From Adiantum capillus-veneris (Eukaryota; Streptophyta; Polypodiopsida; Polypodiales; Pteridaceae), in NCBI GenBank assembly GCA_014529385.2, contig CM043970.1, positions 43,325,279-43,389,278 of the forward strand: a stretch of DNA of 64,000 bases, read 5' to 3'. Each line of letters begins with the position of its first letter. The stretch's first letter is position 1. This document shows positions 11,485 through 22,387 of the stretch, piece after piece. Under the pieces are notes generated by a model. The model made no database searches and was not told where the DNA came from. It was given only the letters and a program-made list of their open reading frames with translations. The position numbers were made by a program, and so were the translations under genes.

Positions 11485-11818
11485 GACAAAGTTGGAGGAG
11501 GAAACAGTGGAGCCAATAATTACAGTCAAAGTGGGCAACAATCAAGTTGAATCAACAGCTTTGCTTGACTCGGGTGCTCAAAAAAAATTGATCTCTTACG
11601 GATTATACCAACAGCTCAAAGTCAAAGATCAACTTCATCCTACTCCCCAAGTGCTGGAAAGTAGCACATCACACCCATTGAAAACATTAGGATGGACTAT
11701 ATTGCATGTACAGCTACATCAATATATTTACCCACACAAATTCTATGTGGTGACAGATGAAAGCACACAACACCCAATGATGCTAGGGAAACCTTGGCAA
11801 AAAGCATACAATGTCTAG
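11485..11818 (+). CDS. Second retropepsin-like domain, downstream of integrase
   Basis: Continuous with the integrase C-terminal frame is a region with the aspartic protease signature STALLDSGAQKKLISYGLY, followed about 60 residues later by HPMMLGKPWQKAYNV, the equivalent of the second hydrophobic strand. The canonical protease of this element lies upstream of RT (5416-6120), so this is an additional copy at an unusual place. It ends at TAG 11816-11818, after which IDWKVKAVK continues in frame, so the stop may be a decayed CAG. Whether it was catalytic or structural is unknown. Confidence 0.65.
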
Positions 11819-11875
11819 ATAGATTGGAAAGTAAAGGCGGTCAAAATTCAACATGAACATGAACATGAACAACAG

Positions 11876-12451
11876 GTGATAGCTTTTGCTCAGCAATACC
11901 ATCATGATAAACTACAAGCCATGAAATCACTGGCAATAAAGACAAAAGCACACATGCCATCAAAGAACAACATGAAACCTGAGACCAACAACCCGGTAAA
12001 AGCCAACCATGCTAGTTACAGACAGCTGAAGTCACCGGCCACAATGAAAAAACCTAGGCTACCAAAACAAGGTAAAGAAGAATGGATGCGGAAGGATAGA
12101 AATGCAATAGCGGGAAAAAAACAATGTAACAACCGGATTCCAACAAAGCAGACGGTTCAACCCAAAACCAAGGTCATAAAACAGATATGGATCCCAAAGA
12201 AAATGCTTAACCATAACCCAAATGTCACTCACATTTGGATACCAAAGCAAAAGCCAAAGGAACTCCCTATGGTACAAGCAACAATGGAAAGCAGACATCT
12301 GCATGTCAATAAGGAGAACCGATATATGTGGATGCCGATGAAAGACAAACCAGTGGCAAACAAGAAAGTGCCAAACCATCTACAAAAGTTGGCAGCAACA
12401 AAATACCAATGGAAAGCCAAGGCCATAAGGCCCATAGCTATTACATCCTAG
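11876..12451 (+). CDS. Very basic ORF with repeated IWIPK-like motifs
   Basis: This ORF of up to 191 residues is rich in Lys, Asn and Gln. It carries three related motifs at roughly even spacing: KQIWIPKKM, THIWIPKQK and RYMWMPMKD. It lies just after the pol frame and continues past TAG at 12449 (PILSSETATTPSTVLAKQ) to about 12600. I recognise no family. The composition would suit a nucleic-acid-binding tail of the element, but this is inference. Confidence 0.45.
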   Translation: MIAFAQQYHHDKLQAMKSLAIKTKAHMPSKNNMKPETNNPVKANHASYRQLKSPATMKKPRLPKQGKEEWMRKDRNAIAGKKQCNNRIPTKQTVQPKTKVIKQIWIPKKMLNHNPNVTHIWIPKQKPKELPMVQATMESRHLHVNKENRYMWMPMKDKPVANKKVPNHLQKLAATKYQWKAKAIRPIAITS

Positions 12452-12599
12452 CCAATTCTATCCTCAGAAACAGCTACGACTCCATCAACAGTGTTGGCAA
12501 AGCAATTGCCTCTTGCCAAAAAGACAATTAAACAGAGAGCAGTAGAGTTACAATTCCTACTTGCAAAGAAAGCAGGAAGCCTCGACGGCGAATGCCAAT

Positions 12600-14377
12600 A
12601 AGCATCTTGCTTATTCCCTTCTCTTGCATAGCATTAATTTTTCCATGCATTGACCGAGTATGCATAAAATAGGGCCACATTAATCGGCCAGGCATTAGCA
12701 CAACGTTTTCAACCTATGCACGGCACATACTCTGAGGCGAAAACTTGTCGTCCGGGAGGACTCTGGCTAGGAGGGGGGAGGCATTCTCAAATGTGGAACC
12801 AATAACAGAAACAACAAAAAAGGGCATGACTTTCGACTATTTTAAGGGTTGACGTTTGATTGCAAAATTTTAGGGAGTAACCCAAGTATATGTGTCCTTA
12901 TACAGCATACATCTACAAGTATAGGGGGCCAAACGCCAAATCAAGCCCCTAGGTGTGTGTATATAAGTAGAAATAGCCATTTTTCATGCAAAATATTGGT
13001 AAAACGGAGAAATCCGGCCATAAAAATTGCATGTGAGTGTATATAGTGTGTTGCGGTGATGTTTGTGATTTATTATGATTTTTGGGAATTTTTTGGGTTT
13101 GATTTGTTATTTTCCTTTTAATTTTGCTAATTTTCGGCAGAAAAACTTCAAAAATACAAAAAGCAGGTGAAAAACAGTCGTAATAAAAAAAAAAATGAGG
13201 ATGACCAGTGACTAAAGGACAACCTATGGTACAACGGGGGTGCAATTATGAGATTGGAGCGGAAAGTGTGTTTTGGCCAGGTTTTGACCGAAATGCCAAA
13301 TTTCTGGCAAATAGAGCAAACACAGTTCAAATCAAGAAATTTTTTAGCCCAAACTGCATCTCGCAAGAAGATAGGAGCACATGTCAAATTTCATGAAAAG
13401 TAGTTCGGGGACCTCCGTTATAAGAAATTTTCACCCCAGTTTTAGCTCATTCTCACTATTGACTTTGTGGAGAGAGCTTCTGCCACTTAGAGCAGATCGA
13501 ACTTCCAGTAGCTTCTACGACGCGCACGTCTACCCGACCAGATCCAGACATGAGAGTTAGGCTCACCACCTTGAGCTTTTCGCGCATGTTTGTCATTATG
13601 TCGCGAAAACTAGCGTAGAGGTCACACACAAAGCGAGCGGTAGAGACCTGCAAGTAGAGACGGCGGCCTAACGGCTAACCCGAAAGCAACAAGACTTCGT
13701 CGGCAGCTTACCCTAGTCTAGGAGACCAGTCCTGGATAGCCAAAGGCAGTGGGAAACCATCGGGAAAAACCCTAATTCCAAGAAACCCGCAACAGGCCAC
13801 CAAATGGGAAATCGGAGAAACGGCGACCAAATGCTACCAAAATTCATGGGTAGGAGCATCTCGACATGCTCGACAAGTCCATATGACCCGCATGACCAAA
13901 AAGTGACCCGAAGTGGCACTAAACCTCAGAAACGGCATCAGACACACAAAGCGTCAAAATGCACTTGCGGACAAACCGCAAGTCCGTTTGCCACCAAACT
14001 TCACGAGCGGCTTTCCTAGACCATCAACAACCAAGTCCTATGGTGGTAGACCACCACAAATCATCAAAGGTATGTAAATGCAACCACGGGTGCTTCTAGA
14101 GCGACAAATTGCCAAATGGAGCTTCGATGAAGCCAAAGTCGACAAAAACCATACGGCAAGGATTCCCAAGGGATTGGGAAGCTATGGAGACCAACATCGA
14201 GAAATTTTATCACCAAAAAGCACTCCAGAAGTCAGAAAACAGCTCGGAAGCTCTGAAGTCCACACAGGGAGTTATACTCTATCCATTTGACTTTTTTGTT
14301 GAAATTAGGCTCAAAAGGGACTTAGGGGGGCAAAGGGCAAGCACTAGGAGCACTAGCACTTTAAAAAAATCACCAGG
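12600..14377. other. Non-coding 3' region of the gypsy element, left part
   Basis: No coding sequence is supported. At about 12769-12782 there is a purine run (taggaggggggagg) resembling the polypurine tract at 18692, which may be an internal or relic tract. The rest is unstructured to my eye, with only short ORFs in conflicting frames. Confidence 0.4.
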
Positions 14378-15253
14378 AGACATCCTACGTGTAGGATGTC
14401 TCAAGGGCACTTTTTGGCACACACCTCATCAATTTTTGTCATGCACATGTTCTGAATGACATTTACAAGCCATACACCAAGTTTCATCACATTTGGACCA
14501 GATTTGACCTCATATGCATGGAAAATTGCAAAGTTAGGACATAGAGGAAATAATGGGCCATTGACCTACCAAATCTTGTCCAAATCTCATGAAACTTGCA
14601 CAACATATTCACATATATACACATCAGCAAACAATCTGTGTGGTAATGGAGTCAAAATGATGAAAAAGACATCCTACGCGTAGGATGTCTAATGGACCTT
14701 TTTGGCATGGAAGGGATGTTTTGGCATTCTAGATCTAATCACCTCATCATCAAGAGCCCATATGTCAAGTTTGAAGCCATTCTAATCACTTTTGACCCCC
14801 ATCACCTTCAAAGATACACTTTTTGAGTCCAAAAACACCTCACAGAGCCCTACAAGCATCAAATCTTATCCAAATTCAAATCCAAGAACATGGTCATAGG
14901 CCAAGAACAACCCACAGAACAAGTTTCATGCAATTCTGATGAAAAAGACATCCTACGCGTAGGATGTCTTCAACATAAATTTAGCCTTCTGTGCAAGAAA
15001 TGACATCATAGGAGCCAATACCATTGTGCAATGAGCCCATATACCAATTTTCAACCCATTTGGACATCAATTGCTACCTATGATGGACATTCTACCCAAA
15101 TTGTGACCTAAATCCTGAATCAGTCCAAAAATCCACTTTTTGATATCCAAATTCAAATCCAAGCCTATAGCCATGCTCCATGAGCCTTACACTACCTGCA
15201 TGTCAAGTATGAACCAATTATGAAGAAAAAGACATCCTACGCGTAGGATGTCT
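14378..15253. repeat. Tandem array of about 285-bp units, each with a 24-bp perfect palindrome
   Basis: Four copies of an inverted repeat of half-site AGACATCCTACG and its complement lie at 14378-14401, 14667-14690, 14946-14969 and 15230-15253, at spacings of 289, 279 and 284 bp. Three are perfect with centre CGCG; the first has an altered centre (CGTG). The preceding bases are similar in three units (gaaaaagacatcc). A half-site also occurs at 19274-19287, inside the presumed LTR. The repeats lie between pol and the last ORF. Confidence 0.85.
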
Positions 15254-15418
15254 AGATGAAAATTTTTGACCAGATTTGCACTGTGAGCACATGCACAGCT
15301 TCACAAGTTCCTTTTAAGCTATAATTTCAAATTTCAAGTCATTTGGATAAGTAAAACTCAGTTTCGTAGCTAATATGGAAAAAACGCTAACTTTGGATTA
15401 CTGAGTGCAACAGGATCT

Positions 15419-18400
15419 ATGGCAGCCTTGAAGTCACCGGCAAAGAAGAAAAGAATGACAATCAAAGATTATCTGGACGAGGTGGAACCTTTTGTCATTC
15501 CACAGGGAACACTAAAGCCCACCAGCACCTGGATACAAGAAGATTTGTTAGAGTCAAACGACCTAAAGATCTACCAGGGAGTGTTCAAAGACAATGAAGG
15601 CAATGTAATAGAGCTACCAATGCTGCCAAGAGATCTCAATGAATTTCTATGAAGCAAAATGGCCGGCTACTTGGAGAAAATTGACCTCCATAACTATTTC
15701 GAAGCAATACGAGCAGGGGTGGACATCAAAAGAGTATGGGAGTTTGTAACAAGAATCAAAGAGGATGGAGTGGCCAAGGTGACAGATTTGCAAGGCAGAC
15801 CTGATACAGAGATCATAATCACGGAGTGGGTTGTAGCCCATGCACTAGATCTATCCAATCAGGGAGACAGTGTGACAAAAAGAAGGGATGAATTCAAGGT
15901 GTACAAAGAGAAAAAGACAAATTACACCTTTGAAGACATTGCCAACCCAAAGGTGGCAATCATGAGCCAATTGTACAACTAGTACTTCCACATGTGCACG
16001 AAGAGGCCACAGAAGTACAGGATGTTGCCAGGTGCAATTGCCACAACGTTTACTTGGGCAATGACAGAGGGCACCCCAAAGATAATCAACTATGCGGCAT
16101 ACATTGAAGACAGCTTGGTAAAAATGGGCAACAAAAATCCAACCTACATAGTGCCAGGAGAAATGATAACCAAGGTGGTTTATGCAGCACTACACGATAA
16201 AGGAAGGTGGCATGATCCCCCATCTCAGAATCATTGGCTAAGGGTAAAAGAAGACAAGGAAGTTGAGCCACAAAGAGCACCAAGGGTGGCTACGAGGTTG
16301 AATAGACGGCTAGAGCCAGTTGAAGAGGAGCAACCTGAGCAGAAGAAAGGAAAGAAGGAGTCTGCTCAAGTGCCGACCAAAGAAACTAGGTCTCAGAAAG
16401 CGGCAATACTCGAGAGGCTGATGGAGAGTTTCCGAGCAGAAAGAGCCCTCAAGGGTGATTTAAACGAACTCTGGAAGCCATCTCTCGAGTCTATGTCCGG
16501 ATCATCAAGAAGAGTACAGAGGGACCGCTTTGAAGATTATATCAAGAATTTCGAGATTCTTGATGCTGCAGCGGAAAACATTCCCTATGTCCCTTTTACC
16601 GAGGGGGAAGTGGAGCAGATAAGGCAGACACTGCTAGATGAACAAGAAAGCCAAGAAAGGGAAAGGAAAATAAAAGCAGACAGGGACGTAAAGGGAAAAC
16701 CGGCAGTTTTACCAGATATCCCTAAACCCAGTCCACAACCATCACCACCGCCTACAGCCCTCCACCAGAAGATAAGGAGGCTGAGGACAAACAAGAAGAA
16801 AACCAAGCTGAGGAGCAAGAGCAAAGGCAATAACCTGATCCAAAAGAAGAGGCCAAGCCTAAGTCTGAACAAAAAGGACTAGATGAGGCCTATTATGCAT
16901 TTTTGGACCTGCTAGCTGTAGGCTATACAAGGGAAGAAGCCGCCACAGTCGCATTCGACTTGGCGAGGACAGGGCGTAAAGAACAGATGCCAGGCATCCG
17001 GCTAGTGGAGCTAAAAGAAATTGCTACCGACACGGTAGAACTGCACCAGCCCTCTGATGACTGGGACGTGGTGATGACAAAGCTAGCTGGAATACGAGCA
17101 CAATCTATGGCATCAGAGAAAGAAATGATAACTCTAAAGGCCACCGAAGAAAAGACCAAGATGGAAAGGGATTCTCTGCAGGCACAAAGCGAAGGGCAAA
17201 AAGAGAGAGAAGCTGACCTCCAGGCTAGCTTGGCAACGGCTCTACAAAACTGCCAAGCAAAGGAAGAAGCAAATGAGGCAGCAGCAAAAAGAATACGAGT
17301 AGCTGAAGAAGAGTGTCTGCAGCTCAGCAAGTCATTACGAGATGCTGAAAAAGAACGGGATAATATGACACTACAGCTGGTAGAAGAAACAAAAGAAGTA
17401 GAGGCCATGAGAAATGCCAAAGAAAAAGCAGAGGTTAATGATGGCTGAAGGTTCTATAGCAATACAAACAAGAATGGAGGACAACCAAAAATCCCTACAA
17501 GAAGAGGTGGAAAGCATAAAGAAAAAGCTCGAGGAGGCAGAAAGAGTAAATGCTGAGCTTAATGACCTCCTCGTAAATATGGGCGGAGAAGCTGAAGCGG
17601 AAAAACAAACACTCCTCAGGCAAATTGAGGAGTTAAAAGGCCAGCAACAAGCAGAGGCAGAAAGCTCAGGGCCAGCCTCCAATGAGGGCATCGACCTCGA
17701 AAATGTGGTAGATCCTATGGACACACCCATGCAAGAGGAAAGCATAGCAGGATCCTCTCAAGAGCCGCAGGATCTAACACAAGAAGAGGAGGAAAAATTG
17801 CGTAAGTCAATAGAGGCAGAGCTAAGAGAAAGCACAAAGGAAGCCTTGGAATGGGAGCAGAGGGTCTTCAAATCTATGACCATTCAGAAGATCGAAGCCA
17901 ACAATCTCAAGCGCGAGTGGCTTCAACCCTCTCTCCCATATCCATTGCTGAAATATGAGGCAGCAACAATATTAAACAGGCGAATAAGAGAAGAGCCAAC
18001 AGTCCCTCTCTACAATGCAGACACCTCGAGGCCAGAAGGAGTTAAGATCATAGTGGATTCTCAGCCAAAGTGGAGGAAGGCTTGGCTTACCAAGTACCCA
18101 CAGTACCTAATCCACTTGGTAGAGGCACCTAAACATATCAGAGACAACCTCAGCTTTTGTCCTCTACCAAGGGTTAGGACGTGGAACACACAAGAAATCC
18201 TGCAAAGAGGCCAACCCACTTGGCTGAATTACCCAAAGCTGCTGGGCGTGAAGGCAGGTGAGAGAATAAGTGTCCAATACATGGTGAAAATCCTCACGGG
18301 CGCCATAAATTTGTTCACTGGCTCACTTGACCTTACATGGATTTTAGGGAGAAAAATCTGCAGAACCATCCTAGCAATGTTCGAGACCTTCAAGCCAGGC

Positions 18401-18654
18401 CAGGTGACCGACAACATATTCTTCTTCTAGGACACATACAGATGTGCTTATGATCTGTCAGGTTAGCCTTCCAAGGAGATGATACATGCGTTGTATCAAA
18501 GAATTATGTTTCTACCATCCTATCACCTCCAGGCTTTTGAAGAAGCATTTTATACGGGATTCTTCACCATGCACACAGATATCTTTGGCCCAACAATGCT
18601 AAACCTACATGCAAGGTACGAATCACTTCTAAAGATGCGAGAAACCATAAGATG
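15419..18654 (+). pseudogene. Extra 3' ORF of the gypsy element, long coiled-coil protein
   Basis: Several ORFs read as one decayed gene: 15419-15652, 15659-15982 (same frame, TGA between), 15992-16882, 16903-17448, 17414-18430 and on to TGA at about 18652. The N-terminal 300 residues are globular (DYLDEVEPFVIPQGTLKP, then ITEWVVAHALDL). The middle (about 16300-17800) is Glu/Lys/Gln-rich and predicted coiled coil. The C-terminus is globular again (PQYLIHLVEAPKHIRDNLSF). TAG codons at about 15980, 18428 and 18463 fall where reading through as Gln keeps a sensible frame. An extra ORF beside gag-pol is known in Tat/Ogre and Athila elements, but I cannot show homology. Confidence 0.55.
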
Positions 18655-18691
18655 AAGCAGCTAATCCAAGCCATATCGGGGAGGACATGAA

Positions 18692-18705
18692 CAAGGAGGG
18701 GGGGA
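18692..18705 (+). promoter_or_regulatory. Polypurine tract for plus-strand priming
   Basis: The run caaggaggggggga directly precedes TGTTAG, the expected start of the 3' LTR. Such a purine tract primes second-strand cDNA synthesis. Confidence 0.7.
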
Positions 18706-19572
18706 TGTTAGAAGCTGGACACACCCCACGGAATCTAACTACTCGGCGGACTATTATTTTTGTAATTATTCATTGAGGAAAACCCGATTTTTCACCTTGT
18801 AAATATTGGGACTTACAGAAGTTTCCAGATTGTATCCCAGTTTTGATAGTTAGATTGAGTAGATGGTTAATTTTGGAGCTTTATGGTTTGAGAAGTTGTA
18901 AGGTATATATACCACTTTCTGACCTTAATGAAAAAACCCTTTTGTCATTTTCAAAACAAGTTTGAAGTCTATGAGTGAGCGTACTGTGTACGAGAGAGAG
19001 AGTGTGAGCTTGTCTTGACTCTATGTGTGCTACAGTGGTCGGAATCGAGTGCGGAGAAGTGCAGCGTGTTGCCCCTGACTAGAGCTACGCGCCGATACCA
19101 ACATTGCGCGCGTACGGTCCGGCTTTGGGATCTCCTTCTACGAGCTTTATCGGTTGTTTGGGTGAGCATACGTTATCTGATTTCACATTGCAGCATATCC
19201 ATGCGTTTACATTGAGTAGAACTACACATTTAGCACTTCAGATTTTGGAAACGAAGACCTGCAGATTTCGGCCAGACATCCTACGTGTTTCTGCACCGGG
19301 TGTTTTGGGTCGTGATTTTGGTTCATAGACCTTAGGGAGAGCGGCCTATAGGTATTAATACGGTCTCCTTCAAGTTCTATGGTGTTTGATGCGTGTTCGG
19401 CTCTAGCAAGCATTGTAGGAAGTTTCCTCTTTTGCACTCTTGAAGGCTGTGACTTAGACAATTGGTAGAGACCTCTGTAGGAATTAGTTAGGAGTCAGTC
19501 GAGTGTAGGTTGACACCTTATGCTTGCTTCCACACGCCTGCGGGTTGAGCTTCGTCCTTAGCCGACATTACA
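18706..19572 (+). repeat. Presumed 3' LTR of the gypsy element
   Basis: The segment starts with TGTTAGAAGC right after the polypurine tract, has a TATA-like ggtatatata at 18902-18911, and ends in CA before a microsatellite. It includes one half of the palindrome found in the array at 14378-15253. The 5' LTR is not in the window, so the right limit is uncertain. Short ORFs here are not credible genes. Confidence 0.5.
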
Positions 19573-19627
19573 TGTTAGGTGAGTTCTCGCTGTGCTGACG
19601 TCCATCGCGGTGTATCCATCCAACAGA

Positions 19628-19722
<95 letters not shown>

Positions 19723-19984
19723 CAGAGTTGAGAAGTGGGAGCGGGCGGTCCACAAACTCTAAAGAGAGAAAGAGAGAGAGAGAGAGAGAGATGATATTGA
19801 TGCACAATTGGCTGACACCCTCTTATCACTTGAGTAGTCTATTGTTTTGATACCCTCACCGCAAGGTGTGGGCACAACCTCATAGGTGGGTGGAGGGGTG
19901 TGGAGAGGTTATTGTGTTGTAGGTAGTCACAAGGTCAAACCCCAGGGTGTGGTTATAGCCTCCCCCCCCCCCCCCCCCCCGCCC

Positions 19985-20034
<50 letters not shown>

Positions 20035-20095
20035 AACATGAACCCATGACAGCCTGCAATGGCACAATCAGTGGAGCAAGAAAAGGTCGTAGTCC
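19573..20095. repeat. Microsatellite cluster (GA)n, (C)n, (CT)n, (CA)n
   Basis: A (GA)n block of about 95 bp lies at 19637-19730, with a second short block at 19764-19790. At about 19963-20028 poly-C, (CT)n and (CA)n are joined end to end. ORFs here encode only Ser-Leu or Arg-Glu repeats. No gene is supported. Confidence 0.85.
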
Positions 20096-21170
20096 ATGCA
20101 AAAACTGAAAACGTTCCACATGGCCTCTCGGCCCAAGCTCTCTCAGAATTGGTCGGGGTCAGTGAGCCTCATCTCTCTCAAATTGTGTGGTATGGCTATC
20201 CTCCTACTCGGACCACAGGGATGTTGTAGAAGAGCCTTGCCATGCAGCACTAGGAGAGGTCGGCAAGGTTGGCCACATAAGGTTAGAGAGAGAGAGAGAG
20301 AGAGAGAGAGTGCAGTGGGACTTTGTGCAACAAATCATGCAAGGTATGGGGTTTTTCCCTCGGATCATCAGCTGAATCTCTCTGCTTGGTGAACATGCTT
20401 ACTCAAGATTGATCATTAATGGTAAACTCTCTGACAAAATATATTTTTCCAGATTGATAAGACAAGGATGTCCTGTTAGCCCTCTTTTTTTTGTTGTGGC
20501 CTCCCACTCTTTACACGCATACCTGGATCAACTCGCACAACAGGGCTATTTGCAAACCCTCAAATTAGGAGGTAAGGATATGCCGGGCAAAGGGTTTGTG
20601 GATGACACCTTTCTATTTTTAATTCCCACAACATCAATATTCACAGATGTGTGAAAACTCTAGATATGTATGCTCTTGCAGCTGGTCTTACACTGAACCT
20701 CAATGGTAGAGTGATACGGCTTGCAAACTCTTCCCGATTACCTCATCAAGTTGTGTATGCCAAAGGGACGCTTAAAATGTTCCCCACAGTACATCTCAGA
20801 ACTTGAGACCAACATCATCGACACTACCATGGCCATCATCTAAGGCATCACCATAAGCAGGACTTTTGATGCTACTATCCCGAATACCTCACATATGTTG
20901 CTTGACCAAAGTGCCTGCGAACACGTCTATTGGGTTTCAAGATTGCTTCCTATTGGCAAGTGTTAGAGTCCAACGATTTATAATTGGCAACAACTCGATT
21001 TATAATAGATGGATCGAACTCGCCAAATTCGCGAACATGCTGCAAAGAAACGCGTCTTGTCCATCGCACATCATACTTGCATTGATTACAAGGACATAAG
21101 ATCCTCGTTGAGAGATAGGTGTTTCTGTTGGACGGCCCCACATCCTCCTGACTACTCATAATGAGGGTAA
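20096..21170 (+). pseudogene. L1-type LINE reverse transcriptase fragment
   Basis: Within a decayed frame, the RT blocks SRLIINGKLSDK, SRLIRQGCPVSPLFFV and GFVDDTFLFL (catalytic F-x-DD) are clear at about 20400-20630. They are followed by a weaker C-terminal part (MYALAAGLTLNLNG). A (GA)n microsatellite at about 20285-20310 interrupts the upstream part (VQWDFVQQIMQGMGFFPRII). A TGA and frameshifts show it is dead. Related pieces occur at 25002-26812 and 57250-58130. Confidence 0.75.
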
Positions 21171-21212
21171 AGCCTTATAACCTGAACATAAATTTAATCT
21201 TCTTTTGGCATC

Positions 21213-21261
<49 letters not shown>

Positions 21262-21635
21262 TTCACACTGTAGACTACCTCACATTCTCTAATCATGTCC
21301 AATCCCCACACACCTTGGTCTAGAGGTGCATGGAGATCAAAACCACTGGGTTATAATCTTGTCTTTATTGGTCAATGCTTATATTTGTGGGTGTAGTGCA
21401 TGATAGTGTATGTAGTGGACAAAACCCCTTTGCCTCTTCTCTAGTTGTAGCATTTCACATCATCTTAACATCTTTTCATAGTAGATCTTTGTTCGAGGGA
21501 TTACTTAGCAGATTACATGTTGGCCTCCAATCTGAGCATCATGCCGTTGAAAGCTTTCCAACTTAAGGTCGCATCCGTAGAGAGGAAGAGAGGGATCACC
21601 GTTCGTACCGTAATCCCGAAGGTAGACTCTAAGAT
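21171..21635. other. Non-coding stretch with a (CT)n block
   Basis: A (CT)n microsatellite lies at about 21218-21258. I see no gene, and the ORF at 21375-21566 has no recognisable features. Confidence 0.4.
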
Positions 21636-22215
21636 AAAAAATCAATCTAAAATCTAATCTTAAATCTAAGCTAATTGAACATGTGGTGATTCTCAGCTAA
21701 TTGAATATGGTTATTGTGTGAGTTAACAGGTGTCAAATTTTTATGGGAATATACATATTGTTGTGTAACTAGTGTTTGCTCTTTGTGCAAAGTGCGCCTT
21801 CATTGAGATGCACTAAAATCTAACTAGTTATTCCATCAAACATAAATTTAGATCTAATCTAATCTTAAATTCAAAATAAACCTAAATCTAATCTAATCTT
21901 AAATCTAACCTAAACCTAAATGTAATATAACTTAAATCTACTTAATTTTAAATCTTGTGTTAATCTTAATCTAAATCTAATTTAATATTAAACTCAACAT
22001 AAACCTAATATTTAATCCCATCTTAAATCCTAAACCTAAATGTAATCTAACTTAAATCTACTATAGCTAGCTAATCTTTAATACTTTCCTAATTTTAAAT
22101 CTAACTTAATCTTGATCTAACGTAAATCTAAATCTAACCTAATATTAAACACAACATAAACATAAATCTAAATGTAATCTAACCTAATCTAATTTAAAAT
22201 TTAACCTAATCTCTT
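21636..22215. repeat. Degenerate AT-rich minisatellite of TCTAA/CCTAAA-like words
   Basis: The sequence is built from irregular variants of aaatctaatctaatctt and aacctaaatgtaatc, with no fixed period. Words such as cctaaatct recall degenerate plant telomere repeat (CCCTAAA) but contain very few perfect copies. Confidence 0.6.
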
Positions 22216-22314
22216 TCTCTCTTTGTTTTCTCCCCGTACCTCTCTCTTTCGTCTTCTCCCCCCCTCTCTCTCTCTCTGTGGTTTTTTATTCCCTCTTTCT
22301 TTCTTTTTGTTTTC

Positions 22315-22384
<70 letters not shown>

Positions 22385-22387
<3 letters not shown>

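Larger units (their letters stand above)
2470..19572 (+). mobile_element. Long 5'-truncated Ty3/gypsy LTR retrotransposon with extra 3' ORFs
   Basis: The order is gag, aspartic protease, RT, RNase H, integrase, then a second protease-like domain, a basic ORF, a tandem-repeat block, a coiled-coil ORF, a polypurine tract and a 3' LTR. RT before integrase is the Ty3/gypsy order. The length and extra 3' ORFs recall the Tat/Ogre and Athila groups, but I cannot assign a lineage. No 5' LTR or primer-binding site is visible, so the element is truncated on the left. Pol is broken by several stops and frameshifts and by a DNA transposon at 9192-10472. The right boundary (TGTTAG start, CA end) is a guess because there is no second LTR to compare. 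Confidence 0.8.

Noticed and set aside
12769-12790. 3' LTR starting after the purine run at 12769
   Set aside because: No TG start follows directly, and the better polypurine tract with TGTTAG lies at 18692-18706. It is kept only as a possible relic tract.
14378-15253. CRISPR-like array
   Set aside because: Repeats are palindromes spaced about 285 bp apart, far longer than CRISPR spacers, in a eukaryotic retroelement.
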